The notes: a model not told the origin generated them from the sequence alone. 33,205 bases of DNA from an uncultured Bacilli bacterium (GCA_944363605.1 CALVUM010000038.1:1-33205), one strand, 5' to 3'. Shown: positions 15,582 to 23,858, counted from the first letter of the stretch. Translations and numbers: made by a program.

Positions 15582-16583
15582 ATGACGAAAGACAAAAAAG
15601 TGTTAATTGTTCTTTTAGCTATCTTTTTTATATTATGTGTTGCCGGGGCAGCTCTTTATCTAACAAAAGATCTATTTTTTTCATCTACGCCTATCGAAAA
15701 AGAAAAAACAGCCAGTGAAATCTTAGAAGAACAAGGGATTATTCTTGTCAGCAAAGAAAATTTTACAAATGAAGCCAATTCGCTTTTAGAAAAAGGCTAT
15801 ACGGCCGATGAAATTAACAATATTTATGAATACATGAGTGACAAGAATATTACATCTATTTTAGAAAATGACTATGTGGATTTAAAAGATTTTTATCAAA
15901 TTTCCAACTTTGATTTTGCAAAAATAGACCGTTACAAAGCTTACCAAGCTTTAGAAGGAATTGAAATGAAAGATGTGGTAACGCGGGTCAATTTAAATTT
16001 AGACGAACCTTTTTATCAAACAATTGAAACGATTGAGAATCCGAGTGCTGTAACTGTTTTAGTAAATAAAAGTCATGCTCTACCGAGTGATTATGTTCCT
16101 GATGATTTAGTGTCCATTCCAAGTTTTCCTTCTTTAAAAATTAAAGATGATGCTGTCGAAGATTTTGAAAATCTTCTTGTCGCAGCCAAACTAGATAATG
16201 TCTATATTATTCCTTATAGTACCTATCGCTCTTATGACTATCAAAAAAACTTATATAATGGATATTTAAAAGATGATCCTCTAGAAGTTGTAGACACCTA
16301 TTCGGCAAGACCAGGACATTCCGAACATCAAACAGGACTTGCACTTGATGTAAGAAGTAGCACCCATTGGAGTAATTTAACTGATGCGGATTATGAATGG
16401 ATGCTTAACAATTCTTATAAATATGGATTTATCGTCCGTTATCCAAAAGATAATTCCACTATCACAGGTTATAAAGAAGAGCCGTGGCATTTAAGATATA
16501 TTGGCGTAGAACATGCTACCAAAGTCCATGAACTAGAGATTACCTACGATGAATACTACGATTTATATTTAACTGAACATTAA
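15582..16583 (+). CDS. VanY/LdcB-like D,D- or L,D-carboxypeptidase (peptidase M15B)
   Basis: 333 residues, membrane-anchored by one helix (about residues 7-29), with a linker and a C-terminal M15 zinc peptidase domain. Zinc and catalytic motifs are SARPGHSEHQTGLALDV (SxHxxGxAxD, about residues 244-260) and EEPWHLRYIG (E..WH). The middle part (LLEKGYTADEINNIYEYMSD) is a helical repeat seen in related clostridial proteins. It trims peptidoglycan stem peptides outside the membrane. ATG at 15582 follows TAGGTGATG; an upstream in-frame ATG lacks a ribosome site. It is divergent from dacF, so two wall-trimming carboxypeptidases share one intergenic region. Confidence 0.88.
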   Translation: MTKDKKVLIVLLAIFFILCVAGAALYLTKDLFFSSTPIEKEKTASEILEEQGIILVSKENFTNEANSLLEKGYTADEINNIYEYMSDKNITSILENDYVDLKDFYQISNFDFAKIDRYKAYQALEGIEMKDVVTRVNLNLDEPFYQTIETIENPSAVTVLVNKSHALPSDYVPDDLVSIPSFPSLKIKDDAVEDFENLLVAAKLDNVYIIPYSTYRSYDYQKNLYNGYLKDDPLEVVDTYSARPGHSEHQTGLALDVRSSTHWSNLTDADYEWMLNNSYKYGFIVRYPKDNSTITGYKEEPWHLRYIGVEHATKVHELEITYDEYYDLYLTEH

Positions 16584-16584
16584 A

Positions 16585-16609
16585 AAGTAGCTAAATAGCT
16601 ACTTTTTTT
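16585..16609. terminator. Bidirectional terminator between the VanY-like gene and the peptide operon
   Basis: AAGTAGCTA (16585-16593) and TAGCTACTT (16596-16604) form a 9-bp perfect stem, with a T-run on the plus strand (16603-16609) and an A-run before it that serves the minus strand. It ends both converging units. Confidence 0.85.
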
Positions 16610-16763
16610 AACAATAACTTCCTTTAGTCATCCTGGCAATGGAAGATCCAACAGACTTACCAAGATCAAAAAGAAATTGAAATCCCCGAATAACGGCATT
16701 TACTAAAGCGGCAGTTATGCCTCCACCAACTACTTGGGATAATTCATTTTTTTCTAAAATCAT
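16608..16763 (-). CDS. Double-glycine leader peptide, class II bacteriocin-like (peptide 2)
   Basis: A 51-residue peptide. The 14-residue leader MILEKNELSQVVGG ends in Gly-Gly, with the ELxxVxGG signature cut by C39 peptidases. The predicted mature part is 37 residues: GITAALVNAVIRGFQ, then FLFDLGKSVGSS with one GxxxG motif (GKSVG), and a cationic end (ARMTKGSYC) finishing in Cys. AAGGAG lies 7 bases before ATG at 16763. It is the last gene of the operon; its stop overlaps the tail of the bidirectional terminator. With peptide 1 it would form a two-component (class IIb) bacteriocin or signal pair. I do not recognise a named homologue. Confidence 0.8.
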   Translation of the reverse strand: MILEKNELSQVVGGGITAALVNAVIRGFQFLFDLGKSVGSSIARMTKGSYC

Positions 16764-16793
16764 TTCTTTCTCCTTTCTATAGTTTTTCCAATT

Positions 16794-16925
16794 TTAATCA
16801 TGACAAGATAAAGGCCTTATAAAACCATCAATCACGCCAATTACAAATGTTATAGCGCCAGCAACTACTCCAGCTATTAATAACCAGCCACCTCCTTCAA
16901 CTTGAAGTAGTTCTTTTTCCTTCAT
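16794..16925 (-). CDS. Double-glycine leader peptide, class II bacteriocin-like (peptide 1)
   Basis: A 43-residue peptide with a short 12-residue leader, MKEKELLQVEGG (ELxxVxGG). The predicted 31-residue mature part is GWLLIAGVVAGAITFVIGV followed by IDGFIRPLSCHD. It contains two GxxxG motifs (GVVAG, GVIDG), the helix-packing motif of two-peptide class IIb bacteriocins, and a single Cys three residues from the end. Its ATG is two bases after the stop of the accessory protein, and the nearest GGAGG is 15 bases upstream, so re-initiation from the preceding gene is likely. Peptide 2 follows 30 bases later. Confidence 0.8.
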   Translation of the reverse strand: MKEKELLQVEGGGWLLIAGVVAGAITFVIGVIDGFIRPLSCHD

Positions 16926-16927
16926 AA

Positions 16928-17356
16928 TTATAAAGCATCACCTCCTTTCAAATTTTGCCAAAGTATCTCCCACATATTTTGAGAATCTTGTTTAAGGAAA
17001 AAAGACACTGTTTGATTTTCATAAAAGTTTTGCTTTGAAATTTTTATAGTAATTTCTTGAAAAGCTACGTTATTTACTACTTCTAAATTATTTATTTTAA
17101 GAATTTCTAAATTTTCTTCTTGTTTATTTACAATGATTTGTTGCGAATCATCTAACTTAACAATTTCTGAGACAGGTAAATAAGAAACAATTGTACATAC
17201 ATTTTTTTGGCAAGAATAGACCCCTTCATAAAGAGTTCCTACTTCAAAAGAAAACGTTATCGAAAAATAAAGAAAAACTAAAGTCCAAACAAAACCAAAC
17301 ATTCTTAGTAATTTTACTTTGGGGCGAGATTTTTTTAGTGAGAAACGATTATTCAT
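16928..17356 (-). CDS. Small one-pass membrane protein of the bacteriocin operon (short HlyD-like accessory or immunity protein)
   Basis: 142 residues: a basic N-terminus, one transmembrane helix (about residues 20-38, FGFVWTLVFLYFSITFSF), then an about 100-residue beta-rich outside domain with two Cys spaced for a disulfide (SCQKNVC). Its start overlaps the stop of the C39 transporter (ATGA) and it leads directly into peptide 1. The position is that of the membrane-fusion accessory protein (BlpB/ComB/LcnD type) or an immunity protein. It is far shorter than normal accessories (about 400-470) and lacks their coiled coil. I cannot match it to a known family. Confidence 0.6.
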   Translation of the reverse strand: MNNRFSLKKSRPKVKLLRMFGFVWTLVFLYFSITFSFEVGTLYEGVYSCQKNVCTIVSYLPVSEIVKLDDSQQIIVNKQEENLEILKINNLEVVNNVAFQEITIKISKQNFYENQTVSFFLKQDSQNMWEILWQNLKGGDAL

Positions 17357-19383
17357 GTTATATCCACCACCCTTTCAAAACTTTTTGTATGATCACGATG
17401 ACTTATATAAATTACCGTTTTATCTTGAAGAAAGGCACGGATATTTTTAATAATTTTCTTTTCTAATTTTTCATCCACTTCACTTAAACATTCATCTAAT
17501 AAATAGATTTCTCCTTTTTTTAGCAAGGTTCTTGCAAGTAACACCCTTTGTCTTTCACCACCAGATAAATTTCCATCAGATAAAAATGTTTCATATCTTA
17601 ACGGTTTCTTGGCCACAACACTTTCTAATTCACAGACTTTTGTAACAGCGAGAAAATCTTCCTCAGAAACTTCTAAATAATAGCTTATATTCTCTCGAAT
17701 CGTTTTATGATGTAAAGGTTCTTTTTGACTTAAATACACTACATTTTCCCGAATCGTTGCCAGATTATAATCTTTAAGATTTTGTCCTCCTAACAAAATA
17801 TCTCCTTGATAATTAGTAAGTTCTTTAATTAGCAACCGACAAATTGTACTTTTCCCTGAGCCACTTGGTCCTTTTAAAAAAACATGTTCATAATTTTTTA
17901 AAGAAAAAGATAAATGTTCTAAAGATGATGTAAGAGGTGTATAAGAAAAAGTAACATCTAGGAAACTAATTGACGTATCGACTAGTTTTAGAGTAGGCTC
18001 ATCTAAAACTTCTTCTTCTAAAGCCATATACTCACTAATTTTTCGTAAAACTCCTTTTAAATAATAGAATTTTGGAAGAGTCGCGATTAAATCTTTTAAA
18101 GGACTTAATAAATACCCATAAAGACTTTGAAAAGTTAAAAAATTTAATCCTGAGATTTTTCCCTGAAAATACAAATAAAGTCCATAAGTTAGTAAAAGAA
18201 AACCTAAGAATTCCAAGCCAAAGTTTTTTATTAGTTCCATTTTTTCAAAACTCAATTGATAAGACAACCTTTTGTAAATATGTGTCGCTAACCCCTCTTC
18301 TATCTCATTCATTTGTTTATCTGTCACATTCAAATGCTTCATTGGCAGAAAAGTTCTGATGCCTTCTAGAAGTATTTCTTGCCAAGTGCTTTCGTTTTCC
18401 ATATTTGAAAGTAAAATACGATATAAAGATTTTGAAAAAATGAGCCCAAGCAAAAAATAAAAAATTAAACCCATACCTAAAACGAGTAATAGTTCTTTAC
18501 TTAAAAAATATAGTAAAAATAACGAAAGAAAACCTAAAATAGAATTTAAAATCAAAGAAACAAAGATATCGGCAAATAAATCTTTAATTTCCCTTGCTTC
18601 ACTGACTCTTGTAATTACTTCACCCGTTTGATAACTTTGAAATTTGGCCATGGGTAATTTAAAAAGATGGGCTAAAAAAGAATACATATAATCGATTTCA
18701 ATATCTTTACTTAAATAGAGTCTATAAATTTCTTTAATATAGAAAAACAGCGAGCGTAACAGAAAAAGACTTCCAAAAAAGAAAACAATAGCCCAAAACT
18801 TTGAATCCCAAGCCATATTTTGATACTGGGATAAACTAACCTTTAAATAAAGACTTTCTAAAATCGTGAAAATAGAAATTAAAAAGGCTAAAAAAACTAA
18901 GAAAAGAGCTTTTTTCTTATGCAGGAAAAAGATACTTTTTAAAAACTCTAAAACACTTTTCTCTTTTGGCATTTTTAAAATTTGATCTTTAGGAATCGCT
19001 TCTAAAACTACTCCATCCCACTCTTCTTTAAAACTTGCCATTGAAAGTTTTCTTTTCCCAACAGCTGGATCCATTAAGACAATTTCTTTCTTATTTATTT
19101 TTTGAATAATCATGAAATGTTCTAAATGGTTTCTTAAAACAAAATGACCGATAGCTGGAAATACACCCCCTGAGAGCTCTTCAAATGAAACTTTTTTTCC
19201 TACTGCATCAAAACCATATTTTTTTAAGGTTTGTAGAATATAGTACGCATTCGTTCCATTATGAGTTGTAAAAGTATCTTCTCTTAACTTTTCCATTGGA
19301 ACAAACCCACCATAATATTGAATAAGATAAGATACACAGCTCACGCCACAGTCTTTTGCATCCCATTGCTTAATTTGCTTCAT
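17353..19383 (-). CDS. C39 peptidase-containing ABC transporter (bacteriocin processing and export)
   Basis: 676 residues in three parts. N-terminal C39 cysteine peptidase: KQWDAKDCGVSCVSYLIQYY with catalytic Cys in DCGVSC, His in RNHLEHFMII, Asp in VLMDPAVG. A membrane region of about six helices (about residues 165-425) follows. The C-terminal ATPase has GPSGSGKST, LSGGERQRV and IYLLDECLSEVD. The family cleaves double-glycine leaders and exports the mature peptide. Two such peptides are encoded just downstream, so enzyme and substrates are linked. ATG at 19383 (ribosome site AAAGGAG) is chosen over an upstream extension that is only Lys-rich. Walker B reads DECLSEVD instead of DEPTSALD, a mild deviation. 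Confidence 0.92.
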   Translation of the reverse strand: MKQIKQWDAKDCGVSCVSYLIQYYGGFVPMEKLREDTFTTHNGTNAYYILQTLKKYGFDAVGKKVSFEELSGGVFPAIGHFVLRNHLEHFMIIQKINKKEIVLMDPAVGKRKLSMASFKEEWDGVVLEAIPKDQILKMPKEKSVLEFLKSIFFLHKKKALFLVFLAFLISIFTILESLYLKVSLSQYQNMAWDSKFWAIVFFFGSLFLLRSLFFYIKEIYRLYLSKDIEIDYMYSFLAHLFKLPMAKFQSYQTGEVITRVSEAREIKDLFADIFVSLILNSILGFLSLFLLYFLSKELLLVLGMGLIFYFLLGLIFSKSLYRILLSNMENESTWQEILLEGIRTFLPMKHLNVTDKQMNEIEEGLATHIYKRLSYQLSFEKMELIKNFGLEFLGFLLLTYGLYLYFQGKISGLNFLTFQSLYGYLLSPLKDLIATLPKFYYLKGVLRKISEYMALEEEVLDEPTLKLVDTSISFLDVTFSYTPLTSSLEHLSFSLKNYEHVFLKGPSGSGKSTICRLLIKELTNYQGDILLGGQNLKDYNLATIRENVVYLSQKEPLHHKTIRENISYYLEVSEEDFLAVTKVCELESVVAKKPLRYETFLSDGNLSGGERQRVLLARTLLKKGEIYLLDECLSEVDEKLEKKIIKNIRAFLQDKTVIYISHRDHTKSFERVVDIT

Positions 19384-19432
19384 AAAAAAACTCCTTTCTA
19401 CTAATACATACAAGAAAAGAGTTCGATTTCCT

Positions 19433-20173
19433 TTATTTTTTTTGATTTTTTTTACTTTTTTTGTTTTTTTTCTGTTTTTCTTCAATTTTTTTCATAATTT
19501 CAAATTCTTTCGGATGACTTTTCCATAAAGTTGGAAATGCTTTTAATAATCGTTTTGGAAATTTTTTCATTCCTTTTACTCGACTCGTTAACATTTTTTC
19601 AAACATTCCAGGAATTTTAGCAAGTTTCTCATTTTTTAAATTTTCAACAACAATTAAACGGTGTCTTAAATTATAAGCTACCACACAAGAATAAATAACA
19701 TCGAAAAGAAAAAGAATAAATAAGAAAATTGTCACACCAATAAAAATTTTATTTTGAAATTGAATTAAAAAATCTGTCATATAAGGATTTAAAATATAAA
19801 GAATTATTGGACCACCAATTCCAAATAAGATAGAATTTTTTAAACAAATGCGCCCATGCAAATTAAACTTTTCTTTACTATAATCCCACCATTTATTATG
19901 AAAAATTTTTTCTAAAGCATATCCGGTAAAATATTCTATAGTAGTTGTTATAAGCATACTAAGCAAAATAACAAGCAGTACATTTTCTTTAAAAGGTTCC
20001 AACATCCAAACAAGTAATAAACTTCCTACTCCATATATAGGAATGATAGGTCCGCAAAAAAAACCGCGGTTCGCTATTTTTTTATCGACGATGGCACACA
20101 TGATCATTTCGACAACATAGCCAATCATACTAAATAAAAGAAATTTCATAAAAAGCAAACTAATTTGATACAT
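19433..20173 (-). CDS. PF06541-type multi-pass membrane protein ('putative ABC transporter permease')
   Basis: About 246 residues with five or six hydrophobic helices and a Lys-rich C-terminal tail. Features of this Bacillota-wide family are SMIGYVVEMIMC, NRGFFCGPIIPIYGVG, TTTIEYFTGYALEKIF and WWDYSKEKFNLHGRICLKN. The biochemical role is unknown despite the permease label. ATG at 20173 follows GGTGAAGTGAG. It is 49 bases upstream of the C39 transporter on the same strand, so it may be the first gene of the bacteriocin operon, possibly with an immunity-like role; that is inference only. Confidence 0.75.
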   Translation of the reverse strand: MYQISLLFMKFLLFSMIGYVVEMIMCAIVDKKIANRGFFCGPIIPIYGVGSLLLVWMLEPFKENVLLVILLSMLITTTIEYFTGYALEKIFHNKWWDYSKEKFNLHGRICLKNSILFGIGGPIILYILNPYMTDFLIQFQNKIFIGVTIFLFILFLFDVIYSCVVAYNLRHRLIVVENLKNEKLAKIPGMFEKMLTSRVKGMKKFPKRLLKAFPTLWKSHPKEFEIMKKIEEKQKKNKKSKKNQKK

Positions 20174-20196
20174 AATACTCACTTCACCATATTTTT

Positions 20197-20205
20197 ATTA
20201 TAGCA
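20197..20205 (-). promoter_or_regulatory. Extended -10 promoter of the PF06541/bacteriocin unit
   Basis: Minus-strand TGCTATAAT: TGn directly before a consensus TATAAT. No clear -35 box. The start codon follows about 24 bases downstream. Confidence 0.5.
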
Positions 20206-20279
20206 TAAACCCTAGAAAATCATGTAATAAAATTTTGTAATGTTCATATGATTTGGTAGGTACTTTAGGAGGGTATATC

Positions 20280-20783
20280 ATGATTAATAAACAAAGTGTA
20301 TGGTTTGTCACGCTTTTTAGTCTTATTTTAGTTTTATCGATTTATTATGTCACAATGAAAGATAGTAGTTTGGCGAGCATTTTAGAAAATAAAGATCCAA
20401 ACACCAGTGTTCCAGTTAATGTTACAGTTGAAGAAAGCAGTCTTTTAGTATCTCTACGTGTCAGCGAAGATGAAAGTGTCTTAAAAGAGATGGAAAACTA
20501 TCAGAGTATTTTAATGGACACGACAAAGACAACTGAAGAAAAAAATAATGCATACAATTCTTTAATGGCTTTACAAAATAAAAAAAGTGATGAAGAAAAA
20601 ATTGAGAAAAAAATTAAAGAAACCTATCAACTTGATTCTTTTGCCAAAATCAGTAAAGATACCATTAGTATTGTAATTGCAAGCACGGATCATTCAAATA
20701 CACTCGCAAATAATATTATCAGAACTGTACAAGAATTGTTTAACGAAGAAAAATACATTACTGTAAAATTCCAAAATGCTTAA
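20280..20783 (+). CDS. spoIIIAH: SpoIIIAH-like forespore channel component
   Basis: 167 residues: an N-terminal membrane helix (WFVTLFSLILVLSIYYV), then a soluble domain ending in FAKISKDTISIVIASTDHSN and a helix before EEKYITVKFQ. This matches the ring-building-motif domain of SpoIIIAH, which spans the outer forespore membrane and pairs with SpoIIQ during engulfment. It is shorter than the Bacillus protein (about 218). ATG at 20280 follows GGAGGG. Normally it is the last gene of the eight-gene spoIIIA operon; here it stands alone before gerE. CATATGATT upstream, with AATA about 15 bases before it, resembles a SigmaE promoter. Confidence 0.75.
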   Translation: MINKQSVWFVTLFSLILVLSIYYVTMKDSSLASILENKDPNTSVPVNVTVEESSLLVSLRVSEDESVLKEMENYQSILMDTTKTTEEKNNAYNSLMALQNKKSDEEKIEKKIKETYQLDSFAKISKDTISIVIASTDHSNTLANNIIRTVQELFNEEKYITVKFQNA

Positions 20784-20786
20784 GAC

Positions 20787-20813
20787 ACCACTTTTTCTTT
20801 ATTTCATAAAATA
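20787..20813 (+). promoter_or_regulatory. SigmaK-like promoter for gerE
   Basis: AC at 20787-20788, 16-base spacer, CATAAAATA at 20805-20813, which fits the SigmaK pattern AC-N16/17-CATAnnnTA. In Bacillus gerE is a SigmaK gene. The match is short and low-complexity. Confidence 0.45.
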
Positions 20814-20849
20814 CTATAAGTAGGTTTATGGAAAAGAAAGGGTGATAAC

Positions 20850-21056
20850 ATGAAGCAAAAAATACTTACACCAAGAGAAAAAGAAATTTTTGAAAAACTC
20901 ATTCAAAATTATACTACAAAAGATATAGCAAAAGATTTTAATATAAGTGAAAAAACAGTTCGAAATCACATCTCCAACGCAATGCAAAAATTAGAAGTTA
21001 AAGGTCGTGCAAGTGCTGTCGTGGAGCTTCTACGTTTAGGTGAAATTTCTATTTAA
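20850..21056 (+). CDS. gerE: GerE-type LuxR/FixJ-family sporulation regulator
   Basis: A 68-residue protein that is a single LuxR-type DNA-binding domain. LTPREKEIFEKLIQ leads into the helix-turn-helix TTKDIAKDFNISEKTVRNHI, then SNAMQKLEVKGRASAVVELL and RLGEISI. It is nearly co-linear with Bacillus GerE (74 aa), including the block SEKTVRNHISNAMQKL. GerE controls late mother-cell spore-coat genes. The ribosome site is AAGGGTGAT. The following terminator makes it a single-gene unit. The gerM-like gene next door is also a Bacillus neighbour. Confidence 0.92.
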   Translation: MKQKILTPREKEIFEKLIQNYTTKDIAKDFNISEKTVRNHISNAMQKLEVKGRASAVVELLRLGEISI

Positions 21057-21084
21057 GAAAGTTTTTACAAAGACTTTCTTTTTT
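21055..21084 (+). terminator. Terminator after gerE
   Basis: AAGAAAGT (21055-21062), 10-base loop, ACTTTCTT (21073-21080) and a run of T residues. It overlaps the gerE stop codon. Confidence 0.75.
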
Positions 21085-21133
21085 AGTTCTTCTTTCTTTT
21101 TATCCATCATATTCTTTATTAGGTGATTTATCG

Positions 21134-22039
21134 ATGATTAAAAATTGTGTCAAAAGAAAACTCATTATCACAACGTTTGCTCTTCTAATTTTTTTAATCA
21201 CATTAACTTTTCCTAGAACTGAAAAAGAAATTAAAAATGTAACCATTTCCTATACTGAAATGAAACCACACCCGATATACTTAATAAACAGCGAAGAGTT
21301 TGTTTCAAGAACAGATATTTCTATAAAAAGCGAAACAATCATCGAAAAGGCAAAAGAAATTATCGAAATACTCACTATTGATAATGCCAAATCTGCATAC
21401 ATTCCTAATTTTTTCTCACCAGTTTTACCCAAAAACACAAAAGTTTTAAGTATAGATTTACAAGATACAACCTTAAAAATCAATTTTAGTAAAGAATTTT
21501 TAAATATTCCAAAAAACTATGAGGAAAAAGCTATAGAATGCCTAGTTTACTCATTAACAGAATTAGAAAATATTGATGGAATTATTATTTATATTGACGG
21601 AAAAATATTGGAAAATATTCCAAATACAACAAAAAAACTACCGTTACTTTTAACAAGAGATATTGGCATTAATAAAGTTTATGATTTGTCCGGATTAAAA
21701 AATGTAACCAAAACAACAACCTACTACGTGGCTAAAGAAGAAAACACATCTTACTATATACCTGTAACTTTACTAGAAAATAATGAAAAAGATAAAGTAG
21801 AAATTATTATTGAAAGATTAAAAACGAATCCAAGTATTAAAACCAATCTAATTAGTTATTTAACAGCAAATACAGAACTTACGAACTACGAAATTTTAGA
21901 AAGTGAAATCAAATTAAGTTTTAGTCCCTTACTTTATGAAGGACTAGCTTCTAAAGACATTGAAGAAGAAGTAAAATACTCTATATCTTTATCTATCCAA
22001 GATACGTTAGATATTGAAAGTGTTACATTCGTTGAATAA
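21134..22039 (+). CDS. gerM: GerM-like protein with two GerMN domains
   Basis: 301 residues: an N-terminal hydrophobic anchor (about 8-26), then two copies of the GerMN fold. Copy 1 (about 45-160) includes VLSIDLQDTTLKINFSKEF and YSLTELENIDGIIIYIDGK. Copy 2 (about 195-301) includes YYVAKEENTSYYIPV and IKLSFSPLLYEG. Tandem GerMN domains are the layout of Bacillus GerM, which acts with SpoIIQ/SpoIIIAH in the intermembrane space of the developing spore. There is no lipobox Cys, unlike the Bacillus lipoprotein. TAGGTGAT precedes ATG at 21134. The gerE-gerM order is conserved with Bacillus. Confidence 0.82.
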   Translation: MIKNCVKRKLIITTFALLIFLITLTFPRTEKEIKNVTISYTEMKPHPIYLINSEEFVSRTDISIKSETIIEKAKEIIEILTIDNAKSAYIPNFFSPVLPKNTKVLSIDLQDTTLKINFSKEFLNIPKNYEEKAIECLVYSLTELENIDGIIIYIDGKILENIPNTTKKLPLLLTRDIGINKVYDLSGLKNVTKTTTYYVAKEENTSYYIPVTLLENNEKDKVEIIIERLKTNPSIKTNLISYLTANTELTNYEILESEIKLSFSPLLYEGLASKDIEEEVKYSISLSIQDTLDIESVTFVE

Positions 22040-22045
22040 AAAAAC

Positions 22046-22070
22046 TGTCTTAATTTCTAAGACAATTTTT
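22046..22070. terminator. Bidirectional terminator between gerM and the ABC exporter
   Basis: TGTCTTA (22046-22052), 5-base loop, TAAGACA (22058-22064), flanked by A- and T-runs on the two sides, so it serves both converging genes. Confidence 0.75.
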
Positions 22071-23821
22071 TATTTTAAAACTCCATTATACATATCTTGA
22101 AAAATCCCTGGTTTTTCGATAAGTTCTTGATATTTTCCTTGCTCGACGATGTGTCCTTTGTCAAAGACAAAAATCCTATCACAATTTTTTAACGTAGATA
22201 GCCGATGAGCTATAGAAAGTATAGTAATGTGATTTTCTTTTTGCAAAGTTTCAATCGCTTTTTGAATATATTTTTCTGTTGTATTATCTAATGCTGAAGT
22301 TGCTTCATCCAATATTAAAATAGAAGGCTTTCGTAAAAAAATACGAGCTAAAGCGATTCTTTGCTTTTGTCCACCCGAAAGATTTCTACCTCCTTCAGCA
22401 ACCATTGTGTCATATTTTTCTGGTAAAGATTCAATAAAATCATCTATAAAAGCTTTTTGGGCAGCCTCTTTTATTTCTTTATTAGTTACTTTTTTATTTA
22501 ACCCATAACAAATATTCTCTTTAATACTCGCTGATATTAAAAAGGGATTTTGAGGAACTAAAGCAATTTCTTCTGCAATGTCTTTTCTTGTCATTTGATT
22601 TATGTTTTTCCCGGCTATCCATATATCTCCACTTCCCTGTTCCAATTTTGTAAGGACTTTTATCAAAGAGGATTTTCCACACCCACTTGGGCCTGCAATA
22701 CCGATAAACTCCCCTTTTTCTATTTCTATATTTAGATTTTCAAGAATATTTTTCTGAGAAGTTTCATAAGAAAAATTCATGTTTTTTATAGAAAGAATAA
22801 ATTTTGGTTCTTTTCTTTCTTCTTGATTATTTTGGGTTATATAAGAAAAATCTTTTGGTAATTCGAGAATTCTAAAATATTCTGTAGCTAGTACTGTCGA
22901 TTCAGATAATTCATCAAATATCCGATGAAGTTCTCTTAGAGGCGTTGTTAACTGAGTGAAAGACAAATACGCGGTTAAAACGGTTCCGACACTTATTATT
23001 CCCTCGCCGGCAAGAAAAGCGGATATTCCAATAATTAAAACAGTAAATATAGCTTCGTTTAAAAATTTAAGACCATTATAAAATGCCATTGATTTATGAT
23101 GTTTCATTTCTTTTGAGCGTAGATACTCTGAAACATTTGTAAAGCGCGTGATTTCTTTTCCTGCATTATCGACAACTCTGATAACCTCTATTCCATTTAT
23201 TAGTTCGACCATTGTTCCATCCATATTAGATTTTTCATTCATTAACTCAACTCTAATCCCACGTTGCGTACTAATTTGTCGAAATACAATTCCTATTCCA
23301 ATTGGGATTACTAAGAGCATTAACAAGGATAGCATTAAAGGCAATTTAGAAAAAATCACAATAATTGCAGCAATTCCATTAAATATAGCAGGGGCAAAAT
23401 CCATAAAAAGTAATTTTAATAATCTGGAGGTACCATCTAAACTACGATTTAATTTTCCATGAATGTTTCCAGTCATGTTTTCTTTAAAATAACTTAATGG
23501 AGCATGTAGCAAAGAGGATATTGCTTTTATTCGTGCTTCTTTTTCAAATCTAGTAGAGGTATCTTCCACAAGTAATCTCCGAATAACTTTAATAATTTCA
23601 TTAGTAACAGTAATAATTAAAATAAACCCTAAAAAAGGTAAAATACTTACAAAAGATAATTGTTCTTTAGTTAAGATCTCATCTGTTAATGTACCAATTG
23701 AAAGTGGCAATAACTGAGTTAATAAGGCTGACACAATCATAATAATGATTATAATCAAAAAATTCACTTTTTGTCTATTTGTCAACATCTTTAAAATTTT
23801 TTTATAAATATTTTGTTTCAT
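22070..23821 (-). CDS. Multidrug/lipid-type ABC exporter, fused permease and ATPase
   Basis: 583 residues with six predicted helices (about 20-300) followed by a complete ATPase: GPSGCGKSSLIK, LSGGQKQRIALAR, ILILDEATSALD and IAHRLSTLKNCD. This is the half-transporter layout of MsbA/LmrA/BmrA-type exporters, which work as dimers. No partner half-transporter is adjacent, so a homodimer is expected. Substrate cannot be read from the sequence. ATG at 23821 (ribosome site AAGGAG) is preferred to an upstream in-frame start with no site. Confidence 0.88.
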   Translation of the reverse strand: MKQNIYKKILKMLTNRQKVNFLIIIIIMIVSALLTQLLPLSIGTLTDEILTKEQLSFVSILPFLGFILIITVTNEIIKVIRRLLVEDTSTRFEKEARIKAISSLLHAPLSYFKENMTGNIHGKLNRSLDGTSRLLKLLFMDFAPAIFNGIAAIIVIFSKLPLMLSLLMLLVIPIGIGIVFRQISTQRGIRVELMNEKSNMDGTMVELINGIEVIRVVDNAGKEITRFTNVSEYLRSKEMKHHKSMAFYNGLKFLNEAIFTVLIIGISAFLAGEGIISVGTVLTAYLSFTQLTTPLRELHRIFDELSESTVLATEYFRILELPKDFSYITQNNQEERKEPKFILSIKNMNFSYETSQKNILENLNIEIEKGEFIGIAGPSGCGKSSLIKVLTKLEQGSGDIWIAGKNINQMTRKDIAEEIALVPQNPFLISASIKENICYGLNKKVTNKEIKEAAQKAFIDDFIESLPEKYDTMVAEGGRNLSGGQKQRIALARIFLRKPSILILDEATSALDNTTEKYIQKAIETLQKENHITILSIAHRLSTLKNCDRIFVFDKGHIVEQGKYQELIEKPGIFQDMYNGVLK

Positions 23822-23858
23822 TTCAACTTCTCCTTTATCTACAGACACCGTTCAAATT

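Noticed and set aside
17353..19485. Longer N-terminal version of the C39 transporter starting at 19485
   Set aside because: The extra residues are a Lys-rich antisense-like run with no ribosome site, and C39 domains start close to the DCG motif.
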